Positions 1 to 9,390 of a stretch of DNA of 64,000 nucleotides are shown piece by piece (positions within the stretch are counted from its first letter, which is position 1; each line of letters begins with the position of its first letter). The stretch is from assembly GCF_035762905.1 (NCBI RefSeq), contig NZ_DASUCC010000056.1, positions 62,001-126,000 of the forward strand, read 5' to 3'. Under the pieces are notes generated by a model that did not search any database, had not been told where the DNA came from, and worked only from the letters and a program-made list of their open reading frames with translations. The stretch comes from DASYTH01 sp035762905 (GTDB taxonomy: Bacteria; Actinomycetota; Actinomycetes; Mycobacteriales; Pseudonocardiaceae). A program made the position numbers and the translations under genes.

Positions 1-1113
1 TGGCGCATCCGGCTGCTGTTCGACCTCGGTGTGCAGGCCGGGATCCACGTCGCCGACCCGGCCCGCCTCGTCGAGGCGCGGGACGCGGCGCACGCGGCCG
101 GCGCGCTGGTCACCGCGCTCGACATCGTCGCCGAGCTGGCCGTGGTTCAGCTGATCCGGGGCGAGTACGGCGCGGCCGAGCGCAACGCGCGGGAGTGCGA
201 GGAGACCGCCCGCCGGCTTCGCCTCGCCGACATGTCGCTGACCGCGCTCGGCCTGCGGGTCTGCATCAGTGCCCATCAGGGCCGGCGGGCCGAGACCATG
301 GCCCTGCTCGAGGACTACGAACGGCGCGGCGGCGCCGGCAGCGACTTCTCCTCGGCGCTGTGGGGCTTCGGGTTGGCGTTCTGCTCGCTGCTCGAGGAGG
401 ACCGCCCGCGCGCCCTTGCCGAGTTCGACCAGGCGGCCAAGGCGGAGGCGAACCGGCCGCCGCAGTACCTGTCCTACGTGCATGGGCCGCGGCTGTTCCT
501 CGCGGTGCTCGAGGGCGGCGCCGACCGGCTCGAGCTGACCGCGGCCCGGCGGTCGGCCAGCGGACAGGCCAGGTGGAACCGGGTGTTCCTGGCGCTGGCC
601 GACGCGGTGCTGTCCGCTCGGGAGGGCCGGGCGGAGGCGACCGCGACGGCGCTTGCGGAGTTCGAGGCCGCGGCCGAGCCCTTCCCGCTGGCCCGCCACC
701 TCGGGCTGCGGCTGCTCGCCGAGCCGGCCCTGGACGGGCGGTGGGGCGAGCCGGCCCGCTGGCTGCGTACGGCCGAGGCGTTCTTTCTGACCATGCCGGC
801 GCCCCAGGTGGCCGCGGCGGCCCGGGCGTTGCTGCGCCGGGCGGGCGAACCGGTCCGGCACTGGCGGCGCGGCGCCGACACCCTGCCGACCGAGCTGCGG
901 CTGATCGGCGTGACCGTGCGGGAGTACGAGGTGCTCACGCTGGTCGCCGCCGGGCTGAGCAACCGCGAGATCGGCGAACGGCTGTTCGTCTCCCGCCGCA
1001 CCGTCGAGACCCACGTGGCGAACCTGCTGGCCAAGACCGGCCAGCCGAACCGGGTCGCGCTGGCCCGGTACGCGGATCCTCGACTACCGGATGTGACCGG
1101 CAAGTCTCAGTAA
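1..1113 (+). CDS. LuxR-type transcriptional regulator, 3' part (5' end outside window)
   Basis: The frame is open from base 1, so the true start lies upstream; about 370 codons are visible. The last ~65 residues form a GerE/LuxR helix-turn-helix, with 'GLSNREIGERLFVSRRTVE' as the core and the usual T-x-R-E lead-in. The ~290 residues before it are Ala/Leu/Arg-rich and helical, in the style of the TPR-like region of large LAL/MalT-type regulators, so this is probably the C-terminal end of a protein of 800-1000 residues; that length is inference. The effector and targets cannot be read from this fragment. Confidence 0.85.
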   Translation, partial: WRIRLLFDLGVQAGIHVADPARLVEARDAAHAAGALVTALDIVAELAVVQLIRGEYGAAERNARECEETARRLRLADMSLTALGLRVCISAHQGRRAETMALLEDYERRGGAGSDFSSALWGFGLAFCSLLEEDRPRALAEFDQAAKAEANRPPQYLSYVHGPRLFLAVLEGGADRLELTAARRSASGQARWNRVFLALADAVLSAREGRAEATATALAEFEAAAEPFPLARHLGLRLLAEPALDGRWGEPARWLRTAEAFFLTMPAPQVAAAARALLRRAGEPVRHWRRGADTLPTELRLIGVTVREYEVLTLVAAGLSNREIGERLFVSRRTVETHVANLLAKTGQPNRVALARYADPRLPDVTGKSQ

Positions 1114-1242
1114 CCGGGCCGGGAAGATCGGTATGCCGTCGGATGGACCCGGCGGCCCGGTCCCGAGCAGGATTTCCCCGTCACCGTCGGGTCGTTGGGG
1201 AGCGAACGGCCCGATGTCACCGAGCAGTAGGGGAGCGACTCG

Positions 1243-2340
1243 ATGGCAGTCAAGACCTCACCGCCGTTGTCGATCTGGCGGCTCGATCCGCGGCCGGGGT
1301 CGGGTGGCACGGGGGAGTTGCGGGGGGCAGTGGCGGTCTCGCCGCGGGAGCTGTGGGCGGTGGGCCGCCTCACGCCCGCGTTCAAGGACCGCAGCGGCGC
1401 GCTGGTGGTCCGGTGGGCACCGGACCTCCAGTTCGTCGTCCCGGCGGCGACCGACCCGGGGGCGGAGGTGCGGCTCAACGCGGTCGGCCTGGCCGCCGAC
1501 CACGTCTGGGCGGTCGGCGAGATCTCCACCGGCGGCGGCCGGCGCCCGCGGATCGAGCGCTACTCGCGGCTGTCCGAACCCGCCGTGGCGGTGGACGCAC
1601 CCGAGGTCGACGGCGCACTGCACGGCGTGGCCATGCTGTCGGCGACCGAGGGGTGGGCGGTCGGCGGTAGTGGGCCGGCCGGAGCGGACTTCACCCAGAC
1701 GCTGATCACCCGGTGGGACGGCAGCACCTGGAGCACGGTCCCGAGCCCGAACCCGGGGACCCTGACCAACCGGCTCAACGCCGTGGCGGCGCGCGCCACC
1801 GACGACGTGTGGGCGGTCGGGCAGTGCGGCAGCGCGCCCGGGCAGTCGGATGCGTTGATCCTGCACTGGGACGGCTCGGCCTGGACCCAGCTACCCACCC
1901 CGGACCTCGCCATGGACAGCGAACTGGTGGGGCTGGCGCCGGCCGGCGCCGGCTCGCTGTGGGCCGTCGGCGCCAGCACCCGCACCGCCACCGGCCTTGT
2001 CCTGCACTTCGACGGCGTGAGCTGGCGGTCCGTGCCGACGCCTGCCTTCATCACGCACATGAGCGGGGTGGTCGTGCTTGGGGAGCAGAACGTCCTGTTC
2101 TGCGGGTACGCGATCATGGCCGACGGGCCGGAGACCGCGCATGTCGCGCGCTGGGACGGAAAACGGCTGACCGCCGAGTTCGCCGGCCTGGTCGGCAGCC
2201 CTGGCGTGCAGGAGAACGTCGGCACCGCGCTGAACGGGATCTGCGCCGCGGGCGACCGCGGCGCGGCCGTCGGCTGGCGCGTGTCCGACTCGTCGATGCG
2301 CCCGGCGGCGTTTCTGCGCGGCCCCGCGGCCACGACCTGA
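1243..2340 (+). CDS. WAVG-repeat beta-propeller-like protein
   Basis: A 365-residue protein with a repeating pattern of ~45-55 residues in which a hydrophobic strand ends in W-A-V-G (ELWAVG, HVWAVG, EGWAVG, DVWAVG, SLWAVG), often followed by 'RWDG' or 'HWDG'. This spacing fits a beta-propeller of kelch/WD-like blades. No signal peptide, membrane segment or catalytic motif is evident, so it may be cytoplasmic or leave by a non-classical route. ATG at 1243 follows an AGGGGAG Shine-Dalgarno. A second protein of similar type, but a lipoprotein, lies at 43716-44951. Function unknown. Confidence 0.75.
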   Translation: MAVKTSPPLSIWRLDPRPGSGGTGELRGAVAVSPRELWAVGRLTPAFKDRSGALVVRWAPDLQFVVPAATDPGAEVRLNAVGLAADHVWAVGEISTGGGRRPRIERYSRLSEPAVAVDAPEVDGALHGVAMLSATEGWAVGGSGPAGADFTQTLITRWDGSTWSTVPSPNPGTLTNRLNAVAARATDDVWAVGQCGSAPGQSDALILHWDGSAWTQLPTPDLAMDSELVGLAPAGAGSLWAVGASTRTATGLVLHFDGVSWRSVPTPAFITHMSGVVVLGEQNVLFCGYAIMADGPETAHVARWDGKRLTAEFAGLVGSPGVQENVGTALNGICAAGDRGAAVGWRVSDSSMRPAAFLRGPAATT

Positions 2341-2382
2341 CGACGTGACCTGGGGGAAGTTCCGAACGAGGGAGGGAAACCC

Positions 2383-2928
2383 ATGCGGGCACGACACGTT
2401 CTGGCCGCCGTGGCGGCGGTCATCGGTGCCGCGGTCGGGGGGTTCGCGACGGTGGGTCCGGCGAGCGCGTCGGGTTGGGGCACCGATGTCCGGGCGGACC
2501 TGTTCCAACTGATCAACACCGGCACCGATCAGTGTGCCGACCTGTCGCTCGACGATCCGACCGGCACCGCGGTGGTCCAGCAGCCCTGCACGGAAAAGAC
2601 CGGCGGCAGCCAGGTGTGGCTGGCGCAGCCGCTGGCAACGGATCCGCTGAACGTCCAACTGGTCAACCAGGCCCGCGGGCTGTGCATGGACCTGCTGGAC
2701 GGGGAGTTCGCCGACGGGACACCGGTCGTGCTGGCCCGGTGCACGCCCAAGCTGGTCAGCCAGCGCTGGCAGATCCTCGCCGGTGCGGTGCCCGGCCCGC
2801 TGCGGATCGTCAACCGGGCGTTCGGGCAGTGCCTCGAGGTCCGGGACGGTTCGCTGGAGCGTGGCGCACCGATTCAGGTGTCGGCGTGCGCCGAGGTGAC
2901 CGCCCACCAGGTGTGGCGCAAGATCTAG
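2383..2928 (+). CDS. Secreted ricin-type beta-trefoil lectin (RICIN/CBM13-like)
   Basis: A 181-residue protein with a signal peptide (residues 1-30: two Arg, an Ala/Val core, then 'PASAS' before the mature start). The mature part is one beta-trefoil with three Q-x-W-like marks (SQVW, SQRW, HQVW) and paired Cys in each lobe, as in RICIN domains that bind galactose or xylan. It has no attached catalytic domain, so it is probably a free carbohydrate-binding protein. A GGGAGGGAAACCC stretch precedes the ATG. It lies 42 nt after the propeller gene and is followed by a hairpin terminator. Confidence 0.8.
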   Translation: MRARHVLAAVAAVIGAAVGGFATVGPASASGWGTDVRADLFQLINTGTDQCADLSLDDPTGTAVVQQPCTEKTGGSQVWLAQPLATDPLNVQLVNQARGLCMDLLDGEFADGTPVVLARCTPKLVSQRWQILAGAVPGPLRIVNRAFGQCLEVRDGSLERGAPIQVSACAEVTAHQVWRKI

Positions 2929-2942
2929 CGCCGACAAGCCCT

Positions 2943-2977
2943 GGCCTGCCGGCAATCGAATCCCCCGCCGGCAGGCC
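2943..2977 (+). terminator. Hairpin terminator after the lectin gene
   Basis: GGCCTGCCGGC (2943-2953) is the exact reverse complement of GCCGGCAGGCC (2967-2977), giving an 11-bp GC stem with a 13-nt loop, 15 nt after the lectin stop. There is no U-tract, which is common for actinobacterial terminators. Confidence 0.6.
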
Positions 2978-3114
2978 GGGGTCTGGCGTCGAACTCCCGG
3001 CCCGCGGGCGATCTACATCCCATCCGTTCGGCTCTCGCCGTGTCCCCGCGGTGTCTTCTAGCGTCGGCTGGCACGGTCCGGCGCCGGGTCGGACCCGAGC
3101 GCCAGGAGCCGACC

Positions 3115-4497
3115 ATGCGTCTGCGTCGTCTCGTCACGGCGGCCGGCATCGCCGCACTCGCGGCCCCGCTGACCGGGATACCCGCCCAGGCCGCACCCGC
3201 GCCGGACGGGCTGCGACTTCTCGTCACCCATCAGTCGTTGCTGGCGACCCATGAGTGGTACGTCCAGACCTTCGCCGGGCACGACGTGCTCGGCAGCTTC
3301 TACGCCAGGCATGTCGACCGGAAGACCGGCCGGGTGAGCGTCGCCGACGGCCGGGTCGAGGTCGGCGGGCTGGACGCGGCGGCGACCCCTCGGGTCGGGG
3401 CCGAGGCGGCCCGGGCCGCGGCGTCCGGCCCGGCGCTGTCCACCGAGGTCGCCGTGCTGCCGGGGAAGTCGGCCAAGCTGGTCTACGCGGTGCTCACCGA
3501 CGGCGACGCGGGCGCGCGGCGCACGATCGTCGACGCGGTGTCCGGGTCGGTGCTGAAGGTGGAGAGCCCGATCAAGCACGTGGACGGCACCGGTCAGGTG
3601 TTCTCGCCGAACCCGGTGGCCGATCTGCAGGCCCAGGCGCTGACCGACCAGCGGGACCAGAACCGGGCCGTGCCGGACGTGGCCTACCACCGGGTCACAC
3701 TGTCCAACCTGGACGGATCCGGCTCGCTCAGCGGCGACTTCTCCAGGAACGTCGATCCGCGCGGCCGGCAGGCGCGCTCGGCCACCAACACGTTCGTCTA
3801 CCTGCGGGAGAGCGACTTCTTCGAGCAGGTGATGTCCTACTGGGGTCAAACCGAGGCGCAGAAGTACATCCAGCGGCTCGGGTTCACCGACGTCAACAAC
3901 GAGCCGCAGGAGATCAAGACCACCGGGTTCCCGGACGACAACTCCTTCTACGACCCCAGCGTCGACCGGATCACCATGGGCACCGGCGGGGTGGACGACG
4001 CCGAGGACGCCGAGGTGATCTGGCACGAGTACGGCCACGCCATCCAGGACGCGCAGGTGCCGAACTTCGGTGACTCGATCGAGGCCGGGTCCATCGGTGA
4101 GGCGTTCGGCGACTGGTGGGCGATGATCATGTCCGCGCCGCTGCAGCGGGACACCGCGATCACGCCGCTGGCCTGCATCGCCGACTGGGACTCGGTGTCG
4201 TACACCTCCGACGAGCCGCACTGCCTGCGGCGCACCGACACCGACCTCACCTATGCCGACCGGATCGGGCAGGTGCACTTCGACGGGCAGATCTGGTCCC
4301 GCGCCCTGAACGACGTCTTCCGGGCGCTCGGCCGCGACCGGTCGGCCACCATCGTGCTGGAGTCGCAGTTCTCCTTCACCCCGACCATCACGATGGCGGC
4401 GGCCGCACAGGTCACCGTGGACACCGCGCAGGCGCTGTTCGGGGCGGCGGACGCCGCGACCGTTCGGGCCGCGTTCCAGGCCCGCGGAATCATCTGA
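3115..4497 (+). CDS. Secreted M36 (fungalysin-like) zinc metalloprotease
   Basis: A 460-residue preproprotein. Residues 1-26 are a Sec signal ending AQA-A. Residues ~40-150 look like an FTP propeptide that keeps the enzyme inactive until secretion. The catalytic part holds H-E-x-x-H as 'WHEYGHAIQD' (His304, Glu305, His308) and the downstream glutamate ligand in 'GEAFGDWW' (Glu329), the gluzincin zinc site of the M36 family. ATG 3115 has a CAGGAG ribosome site; an upstream in-frame start at 3040 would place 25 charged residues before the signal and is rejected. It is shorter than fungal M36 enzymes. Probable role: extracellular protein degradation. Confidence 0.9.
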   Translation: MRLRRLVTAAGIAALAAPLTGIPAQAAPAPDGLRLLVTHQSLLATHEWYVQTFAGHDVLGSFYARHVDRKTGRVSVADGRVEVGGLDAAATPRVGAEAARAAASGPALSTEVAVLPGKSAKLVYAVLTDGDAGARRTIVDAVSGSVLKVESPIKHVDGTGQVFSPNPVADLQAQALTDQRDQNRAVPDVAYHRVTLSNLDGSGSLSGDFSRNVDPRGRQARSATNTFVYLRESDFFEQVMSYWGQTEAQKYIQRLGFTDVNNEPQEIKTTGFPDDNSFYDPSVDRITMGTGGVDDAEDAEVIWHEYGHAIQDAQVPNFGDSIEAGSIGEAFGDWWAMIMSAPLQRDTAITPLACIADWDSVSYTSDEPHCLRRTDTDLTYADRIGQVHFDGQIWSRALNDVFRALGRDRSATIVLESQFSFTPTITMAAAAQVTVDTAQALFGAADAATVRAAFQARGII

Positions 4498-4504
4498 TCG
4501 AAAT

Positions 4505-4537
4505 CGGTCCGGCCCGCCGACGCGGCGGGCCGGACCG
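4505..4537 (+). terminator. Strong hairpin terminator after the M36 gene
   Basis: A perfect 15-bp inverted repeat, CGGTCCGGCCCGCCG with its complement, around a 3-nt ACG loop, starting 7 nt after the protease stop. It isolates the protease from the helicase gene downstream. Confidence 0.75.
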
Positions 4538-4572
4538 CCCGCGCTCTTGACACGGCATGGAGAATAAAAAAT

Positions 4573-4607
4573 CGGCGTGCTTTCCAATTCCAATGGAAAA
4601 CCCGCCG
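4573..4607. promoter_or_regulatory. AT-rich nested inverted repeat upstream of helD
   Basis: CGGCG...CGCCG encloses TTTCCA-N7-TGGAAA, in an AT-rich patch (4560-4620) that contrasts with its surroundings and lies 35 nt before the helicase start. It could be an operator or a leader hairpin. The 19-bp rifamycin-associated element found before many HelR genes is not recognisable here. A TTGACA occurs at 4547-4552 but has no convincing -10 at the right distance. Confidence 0.35.
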
Positions 4608-4641
4608 AACCTACTGTCAGGTTAGCTGCTGTGAGGGGTAC

Positions 4642-6855
4642 GTGTCAAGTCAGGGGTATGCGGACGAATTGCGGTCCGAGCGGAGCTACATCGGCGGGCT
4701 CTACGCGCGGCTCGATGCCGAGCGCGCCCGGGTCAAGGGTGAGTACACCTCGGCATTGCGGGGAAACGGCGGCACACCCATGGAACGGGATGTCGAGGTG
4801 CGCGCGCGGGCCAGGGAGATGAAGCGGTTGGCCGTGGCGGACAACGGGCTGTGTTTCGGCCGGTTGGACACCCTTTCGGGTGAACATTCTTACGTCGGGC
4901 GAATAGGCCTTTTCGACGAGCAGAACGAATACGAACCGGTGCTGCTCGATTGGCGGGCGCCGGCAGCGCGCCCGTTCTACGTCGCCACCGGCGCGAGCCC
5001 GGAGAACCTGCGCCGGCGCCGCCAGTTCCACACCCGCGGGCGGCAGGTGGTCGATTTCACCGACGAGGTGTTCGGCCGCCCCGATGCCGGCGAGCGCGGG
5101 GACGCGGCCCTGCTCGCCGCGGTCAACGCGCCGCGCGGCGCGGGGATGCGCGACATCGTGGCGACGATCCAGGCCGAGCAGGACGAGATCATCCGGCTCG
5201 ATCACCCGGGCGTGCTGGTGATCGAGGGCGGCCCGGGCACCGGGAAGACCGTGGTGGCGCTGCACCGCGTCGCCTATCTGCTCTACACCCAACGGGAGCG
5301 GATGGAACGGCACGGCGTGCTCGTGGTCGGGCCCAACCCGGCGTTCCTCAACCACATCGGGCAGGTGCTGCCGTCGCTCGGCGAGTCCGACGTGGTGTTC
5401 ATGACCCCCGGCGACCTGGTGCCCGGTCTGCGGGTCACCGCCGAGGACGCGCCGCAAGCCGCGCGGCTCAAGGGATCGCTGAAGATCCTGGACGTGCTCG
5501 CGGCCGCGATCGCCGACCGGCAGCGGTTGCCGGAGCATCCGGTGCCGATCGAGCTGCGCGACGTCACCGTGCGGATCGACGCCGAGACCGCGGAGTGGGC
5601 CAGGGAGGAGGCCCGGGCGAGTGGGCTGCCGCACAACGAGGCCCGCGCGGTGTTCACCGAGATCGTCACCTACGTGCTCACCGAACGGGCGATCGCCCGG
5701 ATCGGCCGGGGCTGGCTGACCCGGTCGGACCGCGAGGCCTGGGAGCAACTGCGGGCGGACCTGATCAAGGAGTTGGCCCAGGACGCCGCGTTCACCACCG
5801 CGCTGGCCCAGCTGTGGCCGGTGCTGACGCCGGAAACCCTGTTGGCACCGCTGCTCTCGTCCGCGGACCGGCTGCGTGCGGCGGGCGCCGACGCGGCCCT
5901 GCTGCGGGCGCAGGGCGACGCCTGGACGGTGTCCGACGTGCCGCTGCTCGACGAGCTGATCGACCTGCTCGGCCGGGACAAGGCGGTCGACCAGGCGGCC
6001 GAGCAGGCCGCCGAGCGGGAACGGCGGGCGCACGCCGAGTACGCCGAAGGCGTGTTCAGCACCCTGGTCAGCCGCGAGGACTCGATGGACGACGAGGATC
6101 ACCTGTTCGCCACGGATCTGCTCTACGCCGAGGATCTCGCGGAGCGCTTCGTCGAGTACGACACCCGGGAACTGGCCGAGCGGGCCGCCGCGGACCGGGA
6201 CTGGACCTACCGGCACGTCGTGGTCGACGAGGCCCAGGAACTGTCCGAAATGGACTGGCGGGTGCTGATGCGGCGCTGTCCGGGCCGGTCCTTCACGGTG
6301 GTCGGCGATCTGGCCCAGCGCCGGTCGGTGGCCGGAGCGACCGCGTGGGACGCGATGCTCGAGCCGTACGTGCCGGGTCGCTGGGTCTACCGGGCGCTGT
6401 CGGTGAACTACCGCACCCCGGCGGAGATCATGGCGGTCGCCGCCGCGCTGCTCGCCGAGTTCGCCCCCGGGGTCGAGCCACCGGAGTCGGTCCGGGCGAC
6501 CGGTGTCCAGCCGTGGTCCCGGCGGGTCACCGCGGCCGAGCTGCCCGCCGCCATCGCGGAGTTCGTCCGGGACGAGGCCAGCCGCGAAGGCACCAGCATC
6601 GTGATCGGGCCGCCGGGGGTGCCGGGCACGGTACCGGCGGCGGAGACCAAGGGCCTCGAGTTCGACGCCGTCCTCGTGGTGGCGCCGGAACGGATCCTCG
6701 CCGACGGCCCGCGCGGCGCGGCCGAGCTCTACGTCGCCCTCACCCGCGCCACCCAGCGCCTCGGCGTCCTGCACCACGACCCGTTGCCCCCGGCACTGGC
6801 CGGACTCGTCGAGACCCCGTCGCCCGCCCGGTCCGGAAACCAGCGGTCGGCCTAG
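4642..6855 (+). CDS. helD: HelD-type UvrD/Rep-family helicase (RNA polymerase recycling factor)
   Basis: A 737-residue SF1 protein. The N-terminal ~60 residues are a charged coiled coil, as in HelD proteins that reach into RNA polymerase channels. Walker A is 'GGPGTGKT' (residues 196-203); Walker B/motif II is 'DEAQE' in 'VVDEAQELSEMDW'; later motifs are 'ETKGLEFDAVLV' and 'VALTRATQRLGVLH'. HelD uses ATP hydrolysis to release stalled RNA polymerase, and actinobacterial HelR members help cells tolerate rifamycins; that role here is inference. GTG 4642 follows GAGGGG. It appears monocistronic, between two terminators. Confidence 0.85.
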   Translation: MSSQGYADELRSERSYIGGLYARLDAERARVKGEYTSALRGNGGTPMERDVEVRARAREMKRLAVADNGLCFGRLDTLSGEHSYVGRIGLFDEQNEYEPVLLDWRAPAARPFYVATGASPENLRRRRQFHTRGRQVVDFTDEVFGRPDAGERGDAALLAAVNAPRGAGMRDIVATIQAEQDEIIRLDHPGVLVIEGGPGTGKTVVALHRVAYLLYTQRERMERHGVLVVGPNPAFLNHIGQVLPSLGESDVVFMTPGDLVPGLRVTAEDAPQAARLKGSLKILDVLAAAIADRQRLPEHPVPIELRDVTVRIDAETAEWAREEARASGLPHNEARAVFTEIVTYVLTERAIARIGRGWLTRSDREAWEQLRADLIKELAQDAAFTTALAQLWPVLTPETLLAPLLSSADRLRAAGADAALLRAQGDAWTVSDVPLLDELIDLLGRDKAVDQAAEQAAERERRAHAEYAEGVFSTLVSREDSMDDEDHLFATDLLYAEDLAERFVEYDTRELAERAAADRDWTYRHVVVDEAQELSEMDWRVLMRRCPGRSFTVVGDLAQRRSVAGATAWDAMLEPYVPGRWVYRALSVNYRTPAEIMAVAAALLAEFAPGVEPPESVRATGVQPWSRRVTAAELPAAIAEFVRDEASREGTSIVIGPPGVPGTVPAAETKGLEFDAVLVVAPERILADGPRGAAELYVALTRATQRLGVLHHDPLPPALAGLVETPSPARSGNQRSA

Positions 6856-6860
6856 CGGTT

Positions 6861-6897
6861 CCGCAGTGACCCGCCAGAGGCCGGCGGGTCACTGCGG
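6861..6897. terminator. Bidirectional terminator between convergent genes
   Basis: A perfect 15-bp inverted repeat (6861-6875 with 6883-6897, loop AGAGGCC) lies in the 43-bp gap between the helicase stop and the stop of the minus-strand peptidase gene, and can serve both. Confidence 0.7.
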
Positions 6898-6898
6898 A

Positions 6899-7765
6899 TC
6901 ATCCGCGTTGGTGGCGTTCCCACCAGGTGAAGGGGACGCGGTAGGCCTGGGGGGTGTTGTCGGCGGCGTGGTTGGCGAGGCCGTTGCGGCCGAAGTAGTA
7001 GTCGTGGACCTGGTTGCGGGCGGGGCGGGACATGTCCGGGTCGGAGATGGCGTTGGCGTGGATGTGGTAGGCGAAGCCGTCGCTGGGGGTGCGGAGCCAG
7101 GCGGCGAAGCCGACCGTGCGCAGGGCGCGGACGGTCTGCCAGCGTTGGGTGGTGGTCAGCGCGCTGACGCTGATGTCGACCACGCCGCCGCCGTCGTGGG
7201 TGCCGGCCGAGTCGGGGTTGTCCGAGGTGTAGGAGCCCTGGGTGAGCACGAGGCTCCAGGAGAACATCTGGTCGGCGGCGCGGAGCATGGTGGCGGTGCG
7301 GGTGTTGACCCGCCGGCCGCCGTAGCTGTCGGTGCGGGATCCGGCGGTGACGATGTTGGCCACGGTGAACCGGCCGGCGCCGAGCTCGGTCAGGCTGGTG
7401 CGGCCGGGCACACCGTTGGCGTCGATGCCGGTGAAGCCGAGGCTGCGTTGCCAGGCGGCGTAGGCGGAGAGCGTTGCGGTGCCGTAGTGGCCGTCGACCT
7501 GTCCCGGCACGAGCAGCCCTTCGGCCCGCAGCGCCTGTTCCACGGCGGTCACGTGTGCCGGGGTGCCCGGCGTGGTGTCCGTGTTGGGTTTGGGTGGGTC
7601 GACCTGGCAGGCCACCAACACCTGTTCCATGTCCACCGTGGCCTGTGCGGTGGCCGCCGAGGCGGCCTTGGCGCCCAGGGTCACCGGCAGGGCCAGCGCG
7701 GCTCCCGCGGTCAGCCCGCGGGAAAGCAGCCAGCGCCGGGACTGGGTCGACTGCGGCCACTCCAT
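6899..7765 (-). CDS. Secreted peptidoglycan-binding, M15-like peptidase
   Basis: A 288-residue protein. The N-terminus has a twin-arginine-like signal ('SRRWLLSRG' plus an Ala/Leu core ending 'AASAA'). Residues ~70-130 form a PG_binding_1 fold with 'GHYGTATLSAYAAWQRSLG'. The C-terminal domain has the H-x6-D pair in 'GTHDGGGVVD' (His190, Asp197) and a later 'HIH' (His236), the zinc ligand order of the D-Ala-D-Ala carboxypeptidase (M15)/hedgehog fold. It is probably a cell-wall hydrolase. ATG 7765 has a GGAG 8 nt upstream; a longer frame to 7849 lacks a signal at the right place. The exact peptidase subfamily is uncertain. Confidence 0.7.
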   Translation of the reverse strand: MEWPQSTQSRRWLLSRGLTAGAALALPVTLGAKAASAATAQATVDMEQVLVACQVDPPKPNTDTTPGTPAHVTAVEQALRAEGLLVPGQVDGHYGTATLSAYAAWQRSLGFTGIDANGVPGRTSLTELGAGRFTVANIVTAGSRTDSYGGRRVNTRTATMLRAADQMFSWSLVLTQGSYTSDNPDSAGTHDGGGVVDISVSALTTTQRWQTVRALRTVGFAAWLRTPSDGFAYHIHANAISDPDMSRPARNQVHDYYFGRNGLANHAADNTPQAYRVPFTWWERHQRG

Positions 7766-7918
7766 GATCGCGCTCCGTTCGCTCGACGCAACCCGCTCCA
7801 AGATCGGCACGATCTTGGCACACAACACGGCTGATTGGAAACTTTCCATCAGGACCGGTTGTGGTCGGGTCCACGTCGCGGGCCGGGACCAGCACGCGCG
7901 TGCGGCGGAACGCTCTCC

Positions 7919-9340
7919 TTAGCTGGCAGCCGGAACGGGGAAGGCGACCGGGCTGCGCTGCCCGGTCCGGTTGACCGCCCGCACCCCGAAGAACACGTTG
8001 TCCTTGGAGATGTCGACGTGTGCGGCGGTGACGTCGCCGACCCGGATCACATGGGTCCAGTCGGCTTCGGTGGTCTCCCGCCACACGATCTCGTAGCCGG
8101 CCAGGTCCGGCTCGGGCCCCCGGTTCCAGGCCAGATCGGTGGCGTTGGTCAGCTGCGCGGTGAGGATGCGTACGTTCTTCGGCGTGCCCGGTGCCTGGGC
8201 GAGGGACCACATGGTGGCCAGGTTGAGCTTGGCCACCCGGGTGATGTAGTCGAAGTCGCAGAACTCGGGCAGGTCGCCGAACTGCACGCCGTTCTCCACC
8301 CGGACGTCCTGGTGCTGGTGGGCGAAGATCTCCGCCGGCTCGGTGAACCGGCCGGCCGGATAACCCTGCTGCAGGAACGAGATGTGGTCGCTGCCGCGCA
8401 GGTACCGGTCCCGGCGCCAGATCACCCGGACGTCGAGTCCCGCGCCGGAGCGCCTGGCCACGTCGTCGACGAACCGGGAGAGCTGCCGGGACGACGAGTC
8501 GTTCTCCCCACCCACCGAGCGGCGGGTGTTGGCCTCCGCCGGGGTTTCCGAGGTCGGCACCCCCTCGGCGAACAGCCGGATGGTGTGCGGGTCCCGGGAG
8601 CCGTCCTCGGCCGTCGAACTGCCCACGATGTCGTTGGAGAACATGCCCTGCACGTCGGCGCCCGCGGCCTTGAACTGGGTGGCCATGAAGTTGGAGCCGA
8701 ACAGGCCCTGCTCCTCGCCGGCGACCGCGGCGCACACCACGGTGGCGGCGGTCGGCCGGGTGGACAGCACCCGGGCCACCTCCATGATCACCGAGACGCC
8801 GGACGCGTCGTCGTCCGCGCCGGGGGCGTCGGCGGTGAAGTTGTTGACGTCGGTCACCCGGGAGTCGTAGTGCGCGGTGATCACGTACACCCGCTCCGGG
8901 GTGGTGGTGCCGCGCAGCGTGGCCACCACGTTGGTGATGGTGGTCTCCACCGGGATGCGGGGTGGGGCGGGCGGCTGTACGTAGGACTGCAGCGCAACGG
9001 TCATCTGGCCGCCGGAGCGTTCGGCGTACCGGCTCAGCTCGGCGTTGATCCAGTCCCGGGCGGCGCCGATCCCGCGCACCGGGTCGGTCTGGCTGGACAG
9101 GGTGTGCCGGGTGCCGAAGCCGACCAGCCGGCGCACGTTGGCCTCGATCCGGCGCCGGTCGACGTTGCGCAGCAACGCCCGCAACTCGGGATCGATGCCG
9201 TGCTCGCCGATGGGCTCGGCGTCCGCGGCGGACACCGTCACCGGCAACAACATCCCGCCCGCCGCGGCAAGGGTGCCGGTCAGCACCACACGTCGGGACG
9301 GGGTAACCGAAGCTTCTTCGTGGGAATCAGACGGTCGCAT
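7919..9340 (-). CDS. Tat-secreted M28-family zinc aminopeptidase
   Basis: A 473-residue protein with a Tat signal ('SRRVVLTGTLAAAGG', cleaved near residue 40). The M28 co-catalytic zinc residues are all visible: His in 'ITAHYDSR', Asp in 'GADDDASG', Glu-Glu in 'VAGEEQGLF', Asp in 'SNDIVG' and His in 'GSDHISF'. After ~residue 375 a fibronectin-III-like beta domain follows ('NRGPEPDLAGYEIVWRE'). It probably trims peptides outside the cell and complements the M36 protease. It is part of a run of three secreted hydrolases on this strand, each with its own signal. Confidence 0.9.
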   Translation of the reverse strand: MRPSDSHEEASVTPSRRVVLTGTLAAAGGMLLPVTVSAADAEPIGEHGIDPELRALLRNVDRRRIEANVRRLVGFGTRHTLSSQTDPVRGIGAARDWINAELSRYAERSGGQMTVALQSYVQPPAPPRIPVETTITNVVATLRGTTTPERVYVITAHYDSRVTDVNNFTADAPGADDDASGVSVIMEVARVLSTRPTAATVVCAAVAGEEQGLFGSNFMATQFKAAGADVQGMFSNDIVGSSTAEDGSRDPHTIRLFAEGVPTSETPAEANTRRSVGGENDSSSRQLSRFVDDVARRSGAGLDVRVIWRRDRYLRGSDHISFLQQGYPAGRFTEPAEIFAHQHQDVRVENGVQFGDLPEFCDFDYITRVAKLNLATMWSLAQAPGTPKNVRILTAQLTNATDLAWNRGPEPDLAGYEIVWRETTEADWTHVIRVGDVTAAHVDISKDNVFFGVRAVNRTGQRSPVAFPVPAAS

Positions 9341-9390
9341 CCCCCCGTCCTATGCCCGCCCCGGTGGACTGTCTAGGGCGGAACGGAGTT

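Noticed and set aside
4547..4552. TTGACA as the -35 box of helD
   Set aside because: No acceptable -10 hexamer at 15-20 nt.
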